Assembly: GCA_945639195.1 (NCBI GenBank)
Contig: CALZEE010000006.1
Coordinates: 62,001-126,000 of the forward strand
Length of the DNA: 64,000 nt
Reading direction: 5' to 3'
Source: an uncultured Ignatzschineria sp.
GTDB taxonomy: Bacteria; Pseudomonadota; Gammaproteobacteria; Cardiobacteriales; Wohlfahrtiimonadaceae
Positions within the stretch are counted from its first letter, which is position 1, and each line of letters begins with the position of its first letter. The position numbers and the translations under genes are program-made. The notes beneath the pieces are model-generated. The model worked only from the letters and a program-made list of their open reading frames with translations. It searched no databases and was not told the DNA's origin. This document shows, one piece after another, positions 30,942 through 39,504 of the stretch.

Positions 30942-31024
30942 GTCGTTGCTGCTTATGATCACTGCGTTATTCCATTGATCATACACACCTCGCAACATCG
31001 ATTAATAATCGATGATTACATTTT

Positions 31025-31057
31025 AATAGCGCCTTTTATAAGGCGCTATTTTACTTT
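31025..31057 (+). terminator. recA terminator
   Basis: Perfect arms AATAGCGCCT / AGGCGCTATT with a 6-nt loop, then TTACTTTT, 84 bp after recA. Confidence 0.9.
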
Positions 31058-31146
31058 TCAGAGACTTCTTTTAAAATAGAGGTTTCAAGAGCAGGATCCC
31101 TCCTGCCTCATGCTTAATTATTTTCCTGAAGGCCTTCACCAATCAC

Positions 31147-32061
31147 ATGACAGACTTTGAATTCCACCCCGCGGCAATTGTTGAAGTTGATCAACACCAA
31201 GATAGTCAACGTCTCGATAACTTCCTTATGGCGCAGTTTAGGGAGCTCCCCAAAGCGCGAATCTATCAGATGATTCGCAAGGGTGAAGTTCGAATCAATA
31301 AAGGTCGGGCAAAACCGACATCAAGACTTAATGCCGGAGATTTAGTACGTTTACCACCGGTTAAGATCGAGAAAAAAGTCGAAATTGACGTTCCGCAAAG
31401 TGCTTGGAATACATTACAAACAGCCATCTTATTTGAGAATGAAGATTTCCTCATTGTTGATAAACCCTCAGGACTTGCTGTGCATCGCGGTTCGGAAATT
31501 GCTTATGGCGTGATTGAGATTCTAAAGGCGCATGGTGACCATGATTTCTATGAGCTCGTTCAAAGACTTGACCGTGATACCAGCGGACTTCTACTAATCG
31601 CCAAATCAGGCGCTGCGCTAAGAACATTGCAAAATAGCGATCTTTCTCGGCAATATGCCCTTATCGTAAAGGGAAATTGGCAACAAAAATTTGCAGAAGC
31701 TACAACGATTATTACGCTTCCTTTAGATACTGAAAATCGTGTCAATGGAGAGCGCCATGTTGTTGTCTCTGATGAGGGAAAGTCAGCAGAAACACACTTT
31801 ACATTGATCGAAAAAGGACGCTACGCTTCACTTCTGCATGCTGTTCTTAAAACTGGTAGAACGCACCAAATACGGGTTCATAGTGCCGCTTCAGGGTTTC
31901 CTATTGCCGGGGATCCTCGTTACTATCACGGCGCACCAGACAAACATCGTCTTGCCCTACATGCGATGGCATTACGCTTTACCTTTAATGACATCCCCTT
32001 TAGTTTTGAGAGCCCCATTCCCACATCGCTTACCAATATTTTCAATAAGTTAAATCAGTAA
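31147..32061 (+). CDS. rluC: 23S rRNA pseudouridine synthase RluC-type
   Basis: Converts uridines of 23S rRNA (positions 955, 2504 and 2580 for E. coli RluC) to pseudouridine. The 304-residue protein has an N-terminal S4 domain (QRLDNFLMAQF, MIRKGEVRINKGRAKPTSRL, GDLVRLPPV) and the RluA-family catalytic motif QRLDRDTSGLLL (expected catalytic aspartate), then TGRTHQIRVH. The S4 domain with KARIYQMIRKGEVRIN favours RluC over RluA or RluD. Confidence 0.88.
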   Translation: MTDFEFHPAAIVEVDQHQDSQRLDNFLMAQFRELPKARIYQMIRKGEVRINKGRAKPTSRLNAGDLVRLPPVKIEKKVEIDVPQSAWNTLQTAILFENEDFLIVDKPSGLAVHRGSEIAYGVIEILKAHGDHDFYELVQRLDRDTSGLLLIAKSGAALRTLQNSDLSRQYALIVKGNWQQKFAEATTIITLPLDTENRVNGERHVVVSDEGKSAETHFTLIEKGRYASLLHAVLKTGRTHQIRVHSAASGFPIAGDPRYYHGAPDKHRLALHAMALRFTFNDIPFSFESPIPTSLTNIFNKLNQ

Positions 32062-32133
32062 CATAACCTTGATGAATAATATTAACGGCGAAATTTATAC
32101 AGATATCGTGTAAAATACTCCTATTTATTTTAT

Positions 32134-32550
32134 ATGAAAGGTGATAATAACTCTGCTATGGTGCAAGGATCTGAAATTTTCGAATTACCCATCCGCGTCT
32201 ACTATGAAGATACTGATGCCGGCGGCATCGTCTATCACGCCACCTATCTCAACTTTATGGAGCGCGCTCGAACTGAGTGGCTCATGTCTAAAGGCATTAA
32301 TCTCAATACGCATGCGCAATCTCATCAAGAGATGTTTGTGGTGCGTAAGCTTGATATTGAATACCGAATGCCAGCATACCTTTGCGATGACCTTATTGTT
32401 CGTACACAAATTATTGAAAAGAGCCGTACAAGAGCGCTTTTCGAACAAATAATATTTAGAAATAGTGACATCTTAACGCGTGGTACCGTTGAGATCGTTA
32501 CACTAGACGCCACAACACGACGCCCTAAACCGCTTCCCAATTTCTTTTAA
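32134..32550 (+). CDS. ybgC: Acyl-CoA thioesterase YbgC
   Basis: Hot-dog-fold thioesterase encoded at the head of the tol-pal locus. The 138-residue product contains VYYEDTDAGGIVYHATYLNFMERARTEWL-type sequence, with the expected catalytic aspartate in EDTDAGG. Either the ATG at 32134 or the one at 32158 (MVQGSEIFEL) could be the start; an AAAGGTG lies 16 bases before the second and nothing clear before the first. It precedes tolQ by 14 bp, as in many gammaproteobacteria. Confidence 0.92.
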   Translation: MKGDNNSAMVQGSEIFELPIRVYYEDTDAGGIVYHATYLNFMERARTEWLMSKGINLNTHAQSHQEMFVVRKLDIEYRMPAYLCDDLIVRTQIIEKSRTRALFEQIIFRNSDILTRGTVEIVTLDATTRRPKPLPNFF

Positions 32551-32564
32551 TCAGGAGTCCTTAA

Positions 32565-33275
32565 ATGTCCTCTGACGTACAATTTTTACACCTTATTGCA
32601 GATGCGAGCTTCCCTGTAAAAATCATCATGCTGATCTTAGCCTTGATGCTTGTCACAGCGATTTTCCTTATCTGGAAAAAAACTATCTCCATTAAATTGG
32701 CAAAATATCGCGTCAATCAATTTGAGAAACTCTTCTGGTCGGGCGCTGATATCAACCAACTCGCAACAGATGCCGTTAAAAAAGGCAAAAACTGCTCGGA
32801 TCTTGAAAAAGTATTCCTTTCAGGTTTCCAAGAGTTTTCACGACTCCGCAGCTACCATAATTATGATCCGGAATTTATTGTTTCAAGCGTTAAAAATGCA
32901 ATGTTTGCAGAAACGCAACGCGAAGAGACCATTGTCCAAAAATTCCTTCCTTGGCTCGCAACTATCGGTTCAGTCGCACCCTATATTGGTCTTTTAGGAA
33001 CTGTTATTGGGGTAATGAACTCCTTTAGTGCACTTGGAACGGTTAAACAAGTTACGCTCGCACAAGTTGCGCCGGGGATCTCTGAAGCACTTGTCGCAAC
33101 GGCGATTGGTCTATTAGCCGCAATTCCTGCAGTAATGGCTTATAACAAATTTAGTAATGACATCAACAACCTGATGACGCGTTATGATAGTTTCATCGAT
33201 GAATTTGCGAATATTCTTGCACGCCAATATGTCCAGCTCACGCAGAAACAATCGCAAGCTCCTATTCAACAGTAA
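32565..33275 (+). CDS. tolQ: Tol-Pal system protein TolQ
   Basis: Inner-membrane proton-channel subunit of the Tol machine that pulls the outer membrane inward at division. The 236-residue MotA/ExbB-family protein has one N-terminal helix and two later ones (ATIGSVAPYIGLLGTVIGVM and ALVATAIGLLAAIPAVMAY), the canonical family signature. AGGAG precedes the ATG. Confidence 0.96.
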   Translation: MSSDVQFLHLIADASFPVKIIMLILALMLVTAIFLIWKKTISIKLAKYRVNQFEKLFWSGADINQLATDAVKKGKNCSDLEKVFLSGFQEFSRLRSYHNYDPEFIVSSVKNAMFAETQREETIVQKFLPWLATIGSVAPYIGLLGTVIGVMNSFSALGTVKQVTLAQVAPGISEALVATAIGLLAAIPAVMAYNKFSNDINNLMTRYDSFIDEFANILARQYVQLTQKQSQAPIQQ

Positions 33276-33302
33276 TGTTCGACGATAAAGGGAGTCAATA
33301 TC

Positions 33303-33731
33303 ATGAGACGACGTAAACGCACCAATAAACTCAATTCAGATATGAACATCGTCCCTTATGTCGATGTCATGTTTGTTCTTTTAACCATATTTATGGTCAC
33401 TGCCACAACCATTTCTGTAGGGATCGACGTTGATCCGCCACAAATGGATAGCAGCCAAGCCGTTGCCATTGAAGGCGATGAGATGATGGTTATCTCTGTC
33501 GATGCTTCAGGAAGCTTCTTCTTCAATCTTGCAGATAACCCCAATATCGCGTTATCCGAAGCAGATATTCTTGACCTTGCAACGACGCTATTTGAAGAAA
33601 ACCAATCAATGCAAGCCCTCGTAAAAGGGGATCAAAATGCCCCTTACGGAAAAATCATTGATGCGATGAGTCTGCTTCAACGTGTTACACAGAGCAATGT
33701 CCAGTTAATGACGATGCCCTTCGATAATTAA
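33303..33731 (+). CDS. tolR: Tol-Pal system protein TolR
   Basis: ExbD/TolR partner of TolQ with one N-terminal helix and a periplasmic domain. The 142-residue protein has SDMNIVPYVDVMFVLLTIFMV, containing the essential aspartate of the helix (YVDVMFVL), and ends with a periplasmic region including ALVKGDQNAPYGKIIDAM. It lies 27 bp after tolQ. Confidence 0.96.
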   Translation: MRRRKRTNKLNSDMNIVPYVDVMFVLLTIFMVTATTISVGIDVDPPQMDSSQAVAIEGDEMMVISVDASGSFFFNLADNPNIALSEADILDLATTLFEENQSMQALVKGDQNAPYGKIIDAMSLLQRVTQSNVQLMTMPFDN

Positions 33732-33784
33732 TATCAGAGGAATCGGTTTCTATATTCTCTAACAGAGAAAGGAATCAATAGATC

Positions 33785-34870
33785 ATGAATCGTGAGACTC
33801 AAGACAAACTTATTAATATCAGCAGTGGCGCATTGACACTCCTTGTTATTGCCGGCATTGCCTTCTTCTCGATTTCGTCTTATCAAAAAATCCAGCAATC
33901 TTCTTCTAATGAAGAGGCGGTGAAGATCAGCGATGAAAATCGTGTTGCTAAATCAGAACGAATCGATACGAAAGAGGTAGAAAACGAGCTCAATAAACTC
34001 GCCGAGCAAAAACGCTTAGAAGAAGCACGTATTGCCGCAGAGAAACGTGCCCGTGAGAAAGCCGAACAAGAACGCATTGCCGCTGAAAAACGTGCAGCCG
34101 AGAAAGCGGCTGCTGAAAAAGCCGCGCGTGAAAAAGCGGAAAGAGATCGTATCGCTGCCGAAAAACAAGCGGCCGCAAAAAAAGAGGCTGACCGTATTGC
34201 GGCAGTAAAAGCTGCGGAAGCAAAAGCAGTTGCTGAAAAAGTGGCCCGCGAAAAAGCCGCTGAAGAAAAACGCGTTGCAGAGAAGCAAGCTGCAGAGAAA
34301 AAAGCACAAGAGGCAAAAGCTGCCGAAAAACGTGCGGCAGATGCTAAAGCAGAAGAAGCGCGTAAAGCGTCTGAAAAACAAGAAGCTGATAAAAAAGCCG
34401 CTGACAAAAAGGCTGCAGATGAGAAAGCTGCCAGAGAACGCGCAGAGAAAGAGCGTGCAGAAAAAGAACGATTAGCGGCGGAAAAGAAAGCAGCTGATCA
34501 AAAAGCTGCTGATGCAAAAAAAGAGGCGGATAGAAAAGCCGCCGAAGCCCAAAAAGCAGAAGAAGCAACGCGAATTGCGGCAGCACTTACCAGCGATTAC
34601 TTTGCGAAAGTTCAAGATTATCTCTATACACTCTGGATTCCACCATCAGGCAGTTATGGGCTAACCACTACAATACAATTTAAAGTCAAAGAAGATGGTT
34701 CGATTATCGGAACACCCGTCATTAGCAGAGAAAGTGGTAATGATGACTTCGATAATAGCGTCTTTGTTGCCATCATGAGTGCCGGAAAAGTTCCGATGCC
34801 AGATGATCCTGTTGTCAGAAAATACTTAGCCAAGGAAGGCTTTGAAATTCGATTCAAACCTACAAATTAA
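33785..34870 (+). CDS. tolA: Tol-Pal system protein TolA
   Basis: Long periplasmic connector between TolQR and the outer-membrane Pal/TolB. The 361 residues comprise one N-terminal membrane helix ([20 protein letters not shown]), a very long Ala/Lys/Glu/Arg helix (about residues 60-265, the usual domain II built of AEKAAxEKA-like units) and a C-terminal domain III beginning near [18 protein letters not shown]. tolB and pal do not follow; a b-type cytochrome does. Confidence 0.94.
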   Translation: MNRETQDKLINISSGALTLLVIAGIAFFSISSYQKIQQSSSNEEAVKISDENRVAKSERIDTKEVENELNKLAEQKRLEEARIAAEKRAREKAEQERIAAEKRAAEKAAAEKAAREKAERDRIAAEKQAAAKKEADRIAAVKAAEAKAVAEKVAREKAAEEKRVAEKQAAEKKAQEAKAAEKRAADAKAEEARKASEKQEADKKAADKKAADEKAARERAEKERAEKERLAAEKKAADQKAADAKKEADRKAAEAQKAEEATRIAAALTSDYFAKVQDYLYTLWIPPSGSYGLTTTIQFKVKEDGSIIGTPVISRESGNDDFDNSVFVAIMSAGKVPMPDDPVVRKYLAKEGFEIRFKPTN

Positions 34871-34915
34871 TGCCATATTGGCACTGTCATTTTTCTGTTT
34901 ATTAAAGGAGTTAAG

Positions 34916-35599
34916 ATGATTAAAGTTTGGGATTTCCCAACCCGTGTTTTTCACTGGTTACTCGTGATTGCAATGGCTGTTTGTGTCTATACATCCTATA
35001 ATTTTTCCGGATACTACGATCTTGGTTTTATCGGAAGCTACTCTGCAATGGCGCTGCATCAATATGCAGGGACAGTCATTCTAAGCCTGCTCATCTTCCG
35101 TATTATATGGGGACTCTTTGGTGCGAAAACAGCAAGATTTAGCGATTTCATAAAAGGACCTTCAGCGATCATTCGTTATCTAAAAAGATCTGAAACGGCG
35201 ACAGAAGGTCACAATCCGCTTGGTGCAGTCATGGTGCTCGCGCTGATCCTTGTCCTTTTGGTACAAGTAATAACGGGGCTCTTCTTAGAAGATAACACCT
35301 ACATGTTTAAAAGCGCACCGCTTGCAGGCACAATTGAGGGTGATCTTCCCGGCATTATGAAGTCCATTCATGGTAATGGTCGTGCAGTTTTACTCTGGCT
35401 TGTGGGGCTTCACGTTGCAGCCGCCTTTGCCTATCTTTTCGTAAAACGCAAAAACCTGATTCGCACAATGATTACCGGTAAACGTTCTAATAACGATGCG
35501 CATACAGCAGAAGCGAAATCGATTACACATGATCGTCCGCTCACAGGAATGATTGTGATGCTCTGTATCATTATCTCGACGTTTTATCTTCTTTTTTAA
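34916..35599 (+). CDS. Cytochrome b561-family (Ni-hydrogenase b-type) membrane cytochrome
   Basis: A 227-residue protein with about five membrane helices (the last at the extreme C-terminus). Heme-ligand candidates are the histidines in VFHWLLVI, ALHQYAGTVI, SIHGNGRAV and GLHVAAAF, as in bacterial b561/HupC-type cytochromes; the N-terminal VWDFPTRVFHW is a family hallmark. It probably transfers electrons between quinones and a soluble partner. No c-type cytochrome or hydrogenase gene is next to it. AAAGGAG is the Shine-Dalgarno. It lies 45 bp after tolA, possibly in the same transcript. Confidence 0.85.
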   Translation: MIKVWDFPTRVFHWLLVIAMAVCVYTSYNFSGYYDLGFIGSYSAMALHQYAGTVILSLLIFRIIWGLFGAKTARFSDFIKGPSAIIRYLKRSETATEGHNPLGAVMVLALILVLLVQVITGLFLEDNTYMFKSAPLAGTIEGDLPGIMKSIHGNGRAVLLWLVGLHVAAAFAYLFVKRKNLIRTMITGKRSNNDAHTAEAKSITHDRPLTGMIVMLCIIISTFYLLF

Positions 35600-35638
35600 T
35601 TTATAACGCGCATCTTTTACGGGACAAAGTCACGACTT

Positions 35639-35755
35639 ATGAAACAACCTAAAAGCCTTTTTTTAAGCTCTGTCAGCCAGCGACTTATCTGTGCGTTGAT
35701 ACTCTTAATCCCTTTAACCGCCCTTCTCTATTGGGCGCTCCCTAAGAGCGGTTAA
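35639..35755 (+). CDS. Predicted 38-residue single-pass membrane protein
   Basis: An ATG at 35639 opens 38 codons to a TAA at 35753-35755. The product begins MKQPKSLFLSSVSQRL, followed by a hydrophobic helix (ICALILLIPLTALLYWAL) and a short PKSG tail. It is 39 bp after the cytochrome gene and 18 bp before a terminator, which is the expected position of a last operon gene. The Shine-Dalgarno is weak (GGGAC, 14 bases upstream). I do not recognise a family; a role with the cytochrome is only a possibility. Confidence 0.45.
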   Translation: MKQPKSLFLSSVSQRLICALILLIPLTALLYWALPKSG

Positions 35756-35773
35756 TACGTCGTTACAAAACCT

Positions 35774-35815
35774 AAAAAAGCCAGCCAGGTATTTTCTCCT
35801 AGACTGGCTTTTTTT
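35774..35815. terminator. Terminator after the tolA-cytochrome cluster
   Basis: Arms AAAAAAGCCAG / CTGGCTTTTTT separated by 19 nt, with A and T runs on both sides; it lies between convergent genes. Confidence 0.85.
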
Positions 35816-35903
35816 ATGATTATTCATATAACCGGGTAATAACCCAGAAGATTTTTCTGAACAGAGATTTGCATATCACAAACATAGAACATAGATGACT
35901 GCA

Positions 35904-35921
35904 TAAATGCCGGCATTTATT
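35904..35921. repeat. Perfect 18-bp palindrome containing TGCCGGCA
   Basis: ATAAATGCCGGCATTTAT reads the same on both strands and overlaps the stop codon region of the phosphatase gene. It includes the octamer that is unusually frequent in this window. Confidence 0.6.
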
Positions 35922-36678
35922 CGAGCAACCGTCTCTTTAAGGTTTCAGTATTCACGCCTAACACCTTCTCAACATAAGCATTCACGCCGCCAAATTCATC
36001 GTTAAGACGTTTATCAAGCGCATTGAGGTAATCGGTTTCAACATAGCGGACTTTTTGGAAAATCTTTTCCAGATCTTCCGTAATCTCAAATCCTGTCGGA
36101 TTCTTCTGACGATGAGCGGCAAAAAGTTGATGGAGATCTTCGGCATGCAGATTCGACTGCAAGTAATTACTCATAATATCATCGTACGCGACGCCCAAAA
36201 CAGAGAGAATAAGATAACTCATCACGCCCGTTCGATCCTTCCCGGCACTACAGTGATAAATCACCCGTTCATTATCCATTAACGCGTTAAAAACCGCCTT
36301 AAATTGCGATTGCCCTCTCTCAGGAAAGGCTTGATACATTTTAACAAAAAGCGCGTCAATATCCGCCGGTTTTAAACGACTCAACTCGGCAATTTGATCC
36401 GGACTAAAGAAATTTCCGACATCAATAGGCTTTGCTTGATAATCAATAGAATCGAGCACAAGTTTGATCGCTTCTCCCTGCTTCTCACCATCCATCCGAA
36501 AATCAACCACGACATCTGGTGCAAGGGTCATCAGCGTATCTAAGTCATTCGTTGTTGCGAAATCTAACAGCGCACTACGATAAACGCGCCCCACTTTCAC
36601 AACGGCATTATCCCGCGTTTTGAGTCCTGAAAGGTCTCTAAAGTTGACGATATTTTCAAACGTGAATAATTTATTCAT
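35917..36678 (-). CDS. Tyrosine/serine protein phosphatase (Y_phosphatase3 family)
   Basis: A cytoplasmic CX5R phosphatase of 253 residues. The N-terminal FENIVNFRDLSGLKT and GRVYRSALLDFAT and the P-loop IYHCSAGKDRTGVMSYLIL (Cys nucleophile, Arg) are typical of the bacterial dual-specificity family that includes phosphoinositide and Tyr/Ser phosphatases. Start at ATG 36678 is supported by AGAGGG upstream; the ATG 27 bases earlier has no Shine-Dalgarno. Substrate unknown. Confidence 0.85.
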   Translation of the reverse strand: MNKLFTFENIVNFRDLSGLKTRDNAVVKVGRVYRSALLDFATTNDLDTLMTLAPDVVVDFRMDGEKQGEAIKLVLDSIDYQAKPIDVGNFFSPDQIAELSRLKPADIDALFVKMYQAFPERGQSQFKAVFNALMDNERVIYHCSAGKDRTGVMSYLILSVLGVAYDDIMSNYLQSNLHAEDLHQLFAAHRQKNPTGFEITEDLEKIFQKVRYVETDYLNALDKRLNDEFGGVNAYVEKVLGVNTETLKRRLLE

Positions 36679-36792
36679 GACTATGAAACCCTCTAACTCA
36701 TTCAAATTAAGCTTCTATCGTACCATGATTTATTGATTTCAGAGTACAGCCCCCTTTTTTCTCTCAAAAAGTGTATTTTTTTCGCTCAGTAG

Positions 36793-36821
36793 TTGCTTTT
36801 TAAGAATTTGCCCTGTATTAT
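36793..36821 (+). promoter_or_regulatory. tRNA-Leu promoter
   Basis: -35 TTGCTT (36793-36798), 17-bp spacer, -10 TATTAT (36816-36821) preceded by TG; predicted start about 20 bp before the tRNA. Confidence 0.75.
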
Positions 36822-36848
36822 CTCATTTCTACTTTAGTTACATCCAGT

Positions 36849-36936
36849 GCCTGGGTGGCGAAATTGGTAGACGCAGCAGACTTAAAATCTGCCGACCCTT
36901 ACGGTCATGCCGGTTCGATTCCGGCCCTAGGCACCA
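36849..36936 (+). tRNA. tRNA-Leu (anticodon UAA)
   Basis: Acceptor arms GCCTGGG / CCTAGGC (one G-U pair), D-arm with GGTAGACGC, anticodon stem GCAGA/TCTGC with loop CTTAAAA (anticodon TAA), a long class II variable arm (CGACCCTTACGGTC), T-arm GCCGG-TTCGATT-CCGGC and an encoded CCA. The last 14 bases are duplicated 944 bp downstream. Confidence 0.98.
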
Positions 36937-36993
36937 TTATTTAAAAAGCTCGTTATAGAAATATAACGAGCTTTTTGCTATTTCAGGATTTTA
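36923..36993 (+). repeat. Left copy of 71-bp direct repeat (tRNA-Leu 3' end plus terminator; attL-like)
   Basis: Starts in the tRNA T-arm/acceptor (GGCCCTAGGCACCA) and runs through the terminator. It is identical to 37867-37937 except for one base (A at 36945, G at 37889). Confidence 0.9.
36943..36976 (+). terminator. tRNA-Leu terminator
   Basis: A perfect 15-bp stem (AAAAAGCTCGTTATA / TATAACGAGCTTTTT) closed by a GAAA tetraloop. A second copy with one G-U pair is at 37887-37920, where it also serves the convergent sulP gene. Confidence 0.92.
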
Positions 36994-37495
36994 CATTATT
37001 CAGATAGATGGCTGAACTCAATAAATCACCTATGAATTAGCTCGTTTAGAATGGAAATAGCACCTAAATGCACCAGAGCCTCAAACAAGAGATCAACGCA
37101 TCAGTGATCAAAGCTAATCAACTTGGATAAGCTTATTTTTTATATCTTTTACCGCCTGTAAAAGTTTTCCTAACAGGAAATATTTAAATCGTTAGATTTT
37201 CTTTAATTTACCCTAAAAGGTCTTAGGGAATTCACCCTAAGCACAGACGACATCTATCAGAAGGTGCAGCATTTTGTACACTTTCGCTATCGTGCCCTCC
37301 CTACTATCAAAATTTACCTACCCTCTTTAACCATCAAACAACCTTCAAAAAATTCTCGGAATCTATTTTCATAGCTTCAATACATAAAAAACTAACATCG
37401 GGGAAAGTTTTTCAGATTAATGTACTATCAAATGTGCTTATAGTTTTTAATTAATATCCTTAATTCCATATACTTTTACAAAGGACAATCTCTCA

Positions 37496-37714
37496 ATGAA
37501 AAAAGCCCTTATTCTTTCTTTATTATCTCTCACTATGATTGCTTGTAGCCCAGAGGTTAAATCAGTTGAGTATTATGAAGCTAATATCGATGAAGCTAAT
37601 ACCGTATCCAAAAAGTGTGAAGTAACGCAAGGTAGCAAGAATGATCAGAATTGCATTAATGCAAAAGATGCTCTTTATAATGACTACATGAAGAGCAAAG
37701 TTGGAGGATACTAA
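37496..37714 (+). CDS. EexN-family (entry exclusion) lipoprotein
   Basis: A 72-residue predicted lipoprotein: signal MKKALILSLLSLTMIAC with a cysteine after the hydrophobic stretch, then SVEYYEANIDEANTVSKKCE and QNCINAKDAL. The pattern SVxYYxxNxxEAxxxxxxC...NCxNAxxA is that of EexN, which in pKM101-type conjugative systems blocks entry of a second copy of the plasmid. AAAGGAC lies 11 bases before the ATG. It is alone, without a tra region, inside the tRNA-Leu insertion, so it is probably a leftover or a selfish exclusion gene. Confidence 0.72.
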   Translation: MKKALILSLLSLTMIACSPEVKSVEYYEANIDEANTVSKKCEVTQGSKNDQNCINAKDALYNDYMKSKVGGY

Positions 37715-37866
37715 ACAAGATTCACAAACTACGATATCCATAGCTTAATTACGTCACATTTTTTGTCACATAACTAAGGAATGGGTTATTAGTATTTTAC
37801 ACAGGGAAACTGTCAGTCCTGTTGATATACCTAGATATGATTCCCCATATTATTCGTACAAATATA

Positions 37867-37937
37867 GGCCCTAGGCACCATTATTTAAGAAGCTCGTTAT
37901 AGAAATATAACGAGCTTTTTGCTATTTCAGGATTTTA
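37867..37937 (+). repeat. Right copy of 71-bp direct repeat (attR-like)
   Basis: Second copy of the tRNA-Leu 3' end plus terminator. It ends two bases before the stop codon of the convergent sulP gene, so the uninterrupted ancestor was probably tRNA-Leu, terminator, sulP. Confidence 0.9.
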
Positions 37938-37939
37938 TT

Positions 37940-39421
37940 TCAATCGAACAAGTGGCTAGCCTTCAAGAGTCGCTGGCTCTCTGCGCTCATGTTTTCTAGG
38001 ATGATTTTTTTGCCAAGATTTTCATATTGATTATAGAGCTTTTTCAACGTTTCAATAGCTGACATATCTGCGATACGGGACTCTTTGAAATCGATGATGA
38101 TTATTTCGGGATCTTCTTGCGGATTGAATTTTTCGAGGAAATGCGTGCAACTACCAAAGAATAGCGGACCATAGATTGCGTAAACCTTTCTACCCTCGTG
38201 ATCGATTGTTTTGCGGGCACGAATACGAACAGCATTATCCCAAGCGAAAATGAGCGCGGACATAATCACCCCCACTAAAACCGCTAGCGCTAAATTGTGT
38301 GTCACAACGATCATAATCGTGACTATAAACAAAATGGCGATATCGCCTTTTGGCATTCGCGTCAATAAGCGGAAAGAGACCCATTTAAAGGTTGAAATTG
38401 CGACCATCATCATTACCCCTACAAGCGCAGCCATCGGGATTTTCTCTATAAAAGGTCCGCCGATTAAGATAATAACCAATATCACCAGTGCAGCAATAAT
38501 GCCCGAAAGCCTCGATCTTGACCCTGCTTCCAAATTAATCAGCGTCTGAGCCACCATCGCGCAACCGCCCATTCCCCCAAAGAATCCGTTTGTGATATTA
38601 GCGAGCCCTTGAGCGATCGTTTCTCGCTTGGTACTTCCTTTTGTATTCGTCATCTCATCGACAATATTGAGCGTCAAGAGCGACTCAATAAGCCCCACGC
38701 CCGCCATAATGAGAGAGAATGGCAGAATAATCATGAATGTCTCCCATGTCAGTGGGATATCTGGAATGCTAAATGCCGGCAATGAGCCACTCACAGAGGC
38801 GATATCTGATACCGTTTTAGTCTCAATATTGAAAACAGAGACCAACGCAAAGACAACAAGAATGGCAACCAATGAGGGCGGAATCGCCTTCGTGATTTTA
38901 GGGACAATCATCACGATCAAGATTGTTAGAGCCGTCAGCGCGATCATTAAATAGAGCGCTGTCCCTGTTAACCAGCTCACAACGCCGGCATCGCTCGTTT
39001 TAAATTGCGCGAGCTGCGCCATAAAGATAATGACCGCTAACCCATTTAAGAAGCCATACATAACAGGCCCGGGAATAAGCCGAACAAATTGACTCCCATT
39101 GAGCACACCCACCAGCATCTGTATAGATCCTGCCAGAATAACTGCGGCAAAGAGATACTCAACGCCATACATCGATGCCAAGGCAATCAAAACAACAACC
39201 GTAGCACCTGCTCCGCCGGAAACCATCCCCGGTCTGCCGCCAAAAACGGCGGTAATTAAGCCCATTAAAAAGGCAGCATAAAGCCCCGTTAATGGGGACA
39301 ATCCTGCAAGAATTGCAAACGACAAGGACTCCGGAATCATCGTCATCGCCACCGTTAAGCCGGCAAGAATTTCTGTTTTAAAATGAATGTTATAACGCAT
39401 AGAGCTATCTGTTGTTTTCAT
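37940..39421 (-). CDS. SulP-family anion transporter with C-terminal STAS domain
   Basis: A 493-residue inner-membrane protein of the SLC26/SulP family (sulfate, bicarbonate or dicarboxylate transport). The N-terminal ILAGLTVAMTMIPESLSFAI and SPLTGLYAAFLMGLITAVFGG are family hallmarks, followed by ten or more helices including GGMGGCAMVAQTLINLEAG. The last 90 residues form a STAS domain (IIIIDFKESRIADMSAIETL). Bicarbonate-type members are common among proteins of this length, but the substrate is not certain. Confidence 0.88.
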   Translation of the reverse strand: MKTTDSSMRYNIHFKTEILAGLTVAMTMIPESLSFAILAGLSPLTGLYAAFLMGLITAVFGGRPGMVSGGAGATVVVLIALASMYGVEYLFAAVILAGSIQMLVGVLNGSQFVRLIPGPVMYGFLNGLAVIIFMAQLAQFKTSDAGVVSWLTGTALYLMIALTALTILIVMIVPKITKAIPPSLVAILVVFALVSVFNIETKTVSDIASVSGSLPAFSIPDIPLTWETFMIILPFSLIMAGVGLIESLLTLNIVDEMTNTKGSTKRETIAQGLANITNGFFGGMGGCAMVAQTLINLEAGSRSRLSGIIAALVILVIILIGGPFIEKIPMAALVGVMMMVAISTFKWVSFRLLTRMPKGDIAILFIVTIMIVVTHNLALAVLVGVIMSALIFAWDNAVRIRARKTIDHEGRKVYAIYGPLFFGSCTHFLEKFNPQEDPEIIIIDFKESRIADMSAIETLKKLYNQYENLGKKIILENMSAESQRLLKASHLFD

Positions 39422-39504
39422 GGTGCATGATTATAACGCACTTCCCGGCATTCAAAATGCCTCTCTCTAAAATATCGTTGTTTCATTCTCTATTTTCCGC
39501 AAAA

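Larger units (their letters stand above)
36937..37880. mobile_element. Remnant of a tRNA-Leu-integrated element (about 944 bp between duplicated CCA ends)
   Basis: The segment lies between two copies of the tRNA-Leu 3' end, the usual signature of integrase-mediated insertion into a tRNA gene where the target end is regenerated. It is AT-rich and holds one plausible gene, an EexN-like lipoprotein, a family known from conjugative plasmids and ICEs. No integrase or relaxase is left. From 37008 a frame MAELNKSPMN continues past three stop codons to 37130 and may be gene debris. The alternative is a simple duplication of the tRNA end and terminator without an integrase. Confidence 0.55.

Noticed and set aside
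33883..34407. Antisense open frames across tolA
   Set aside because: They mirror the repetitive Ala/Lys/Glu codons of the TolA helix and encode only Ala/Ser/Phe-rich repeats.
36943..37920. CRISPR array at the repeated hairpins
   Set aside because: Only two copies 944 bp apart, each a tRNA terminator; no regular spacers.
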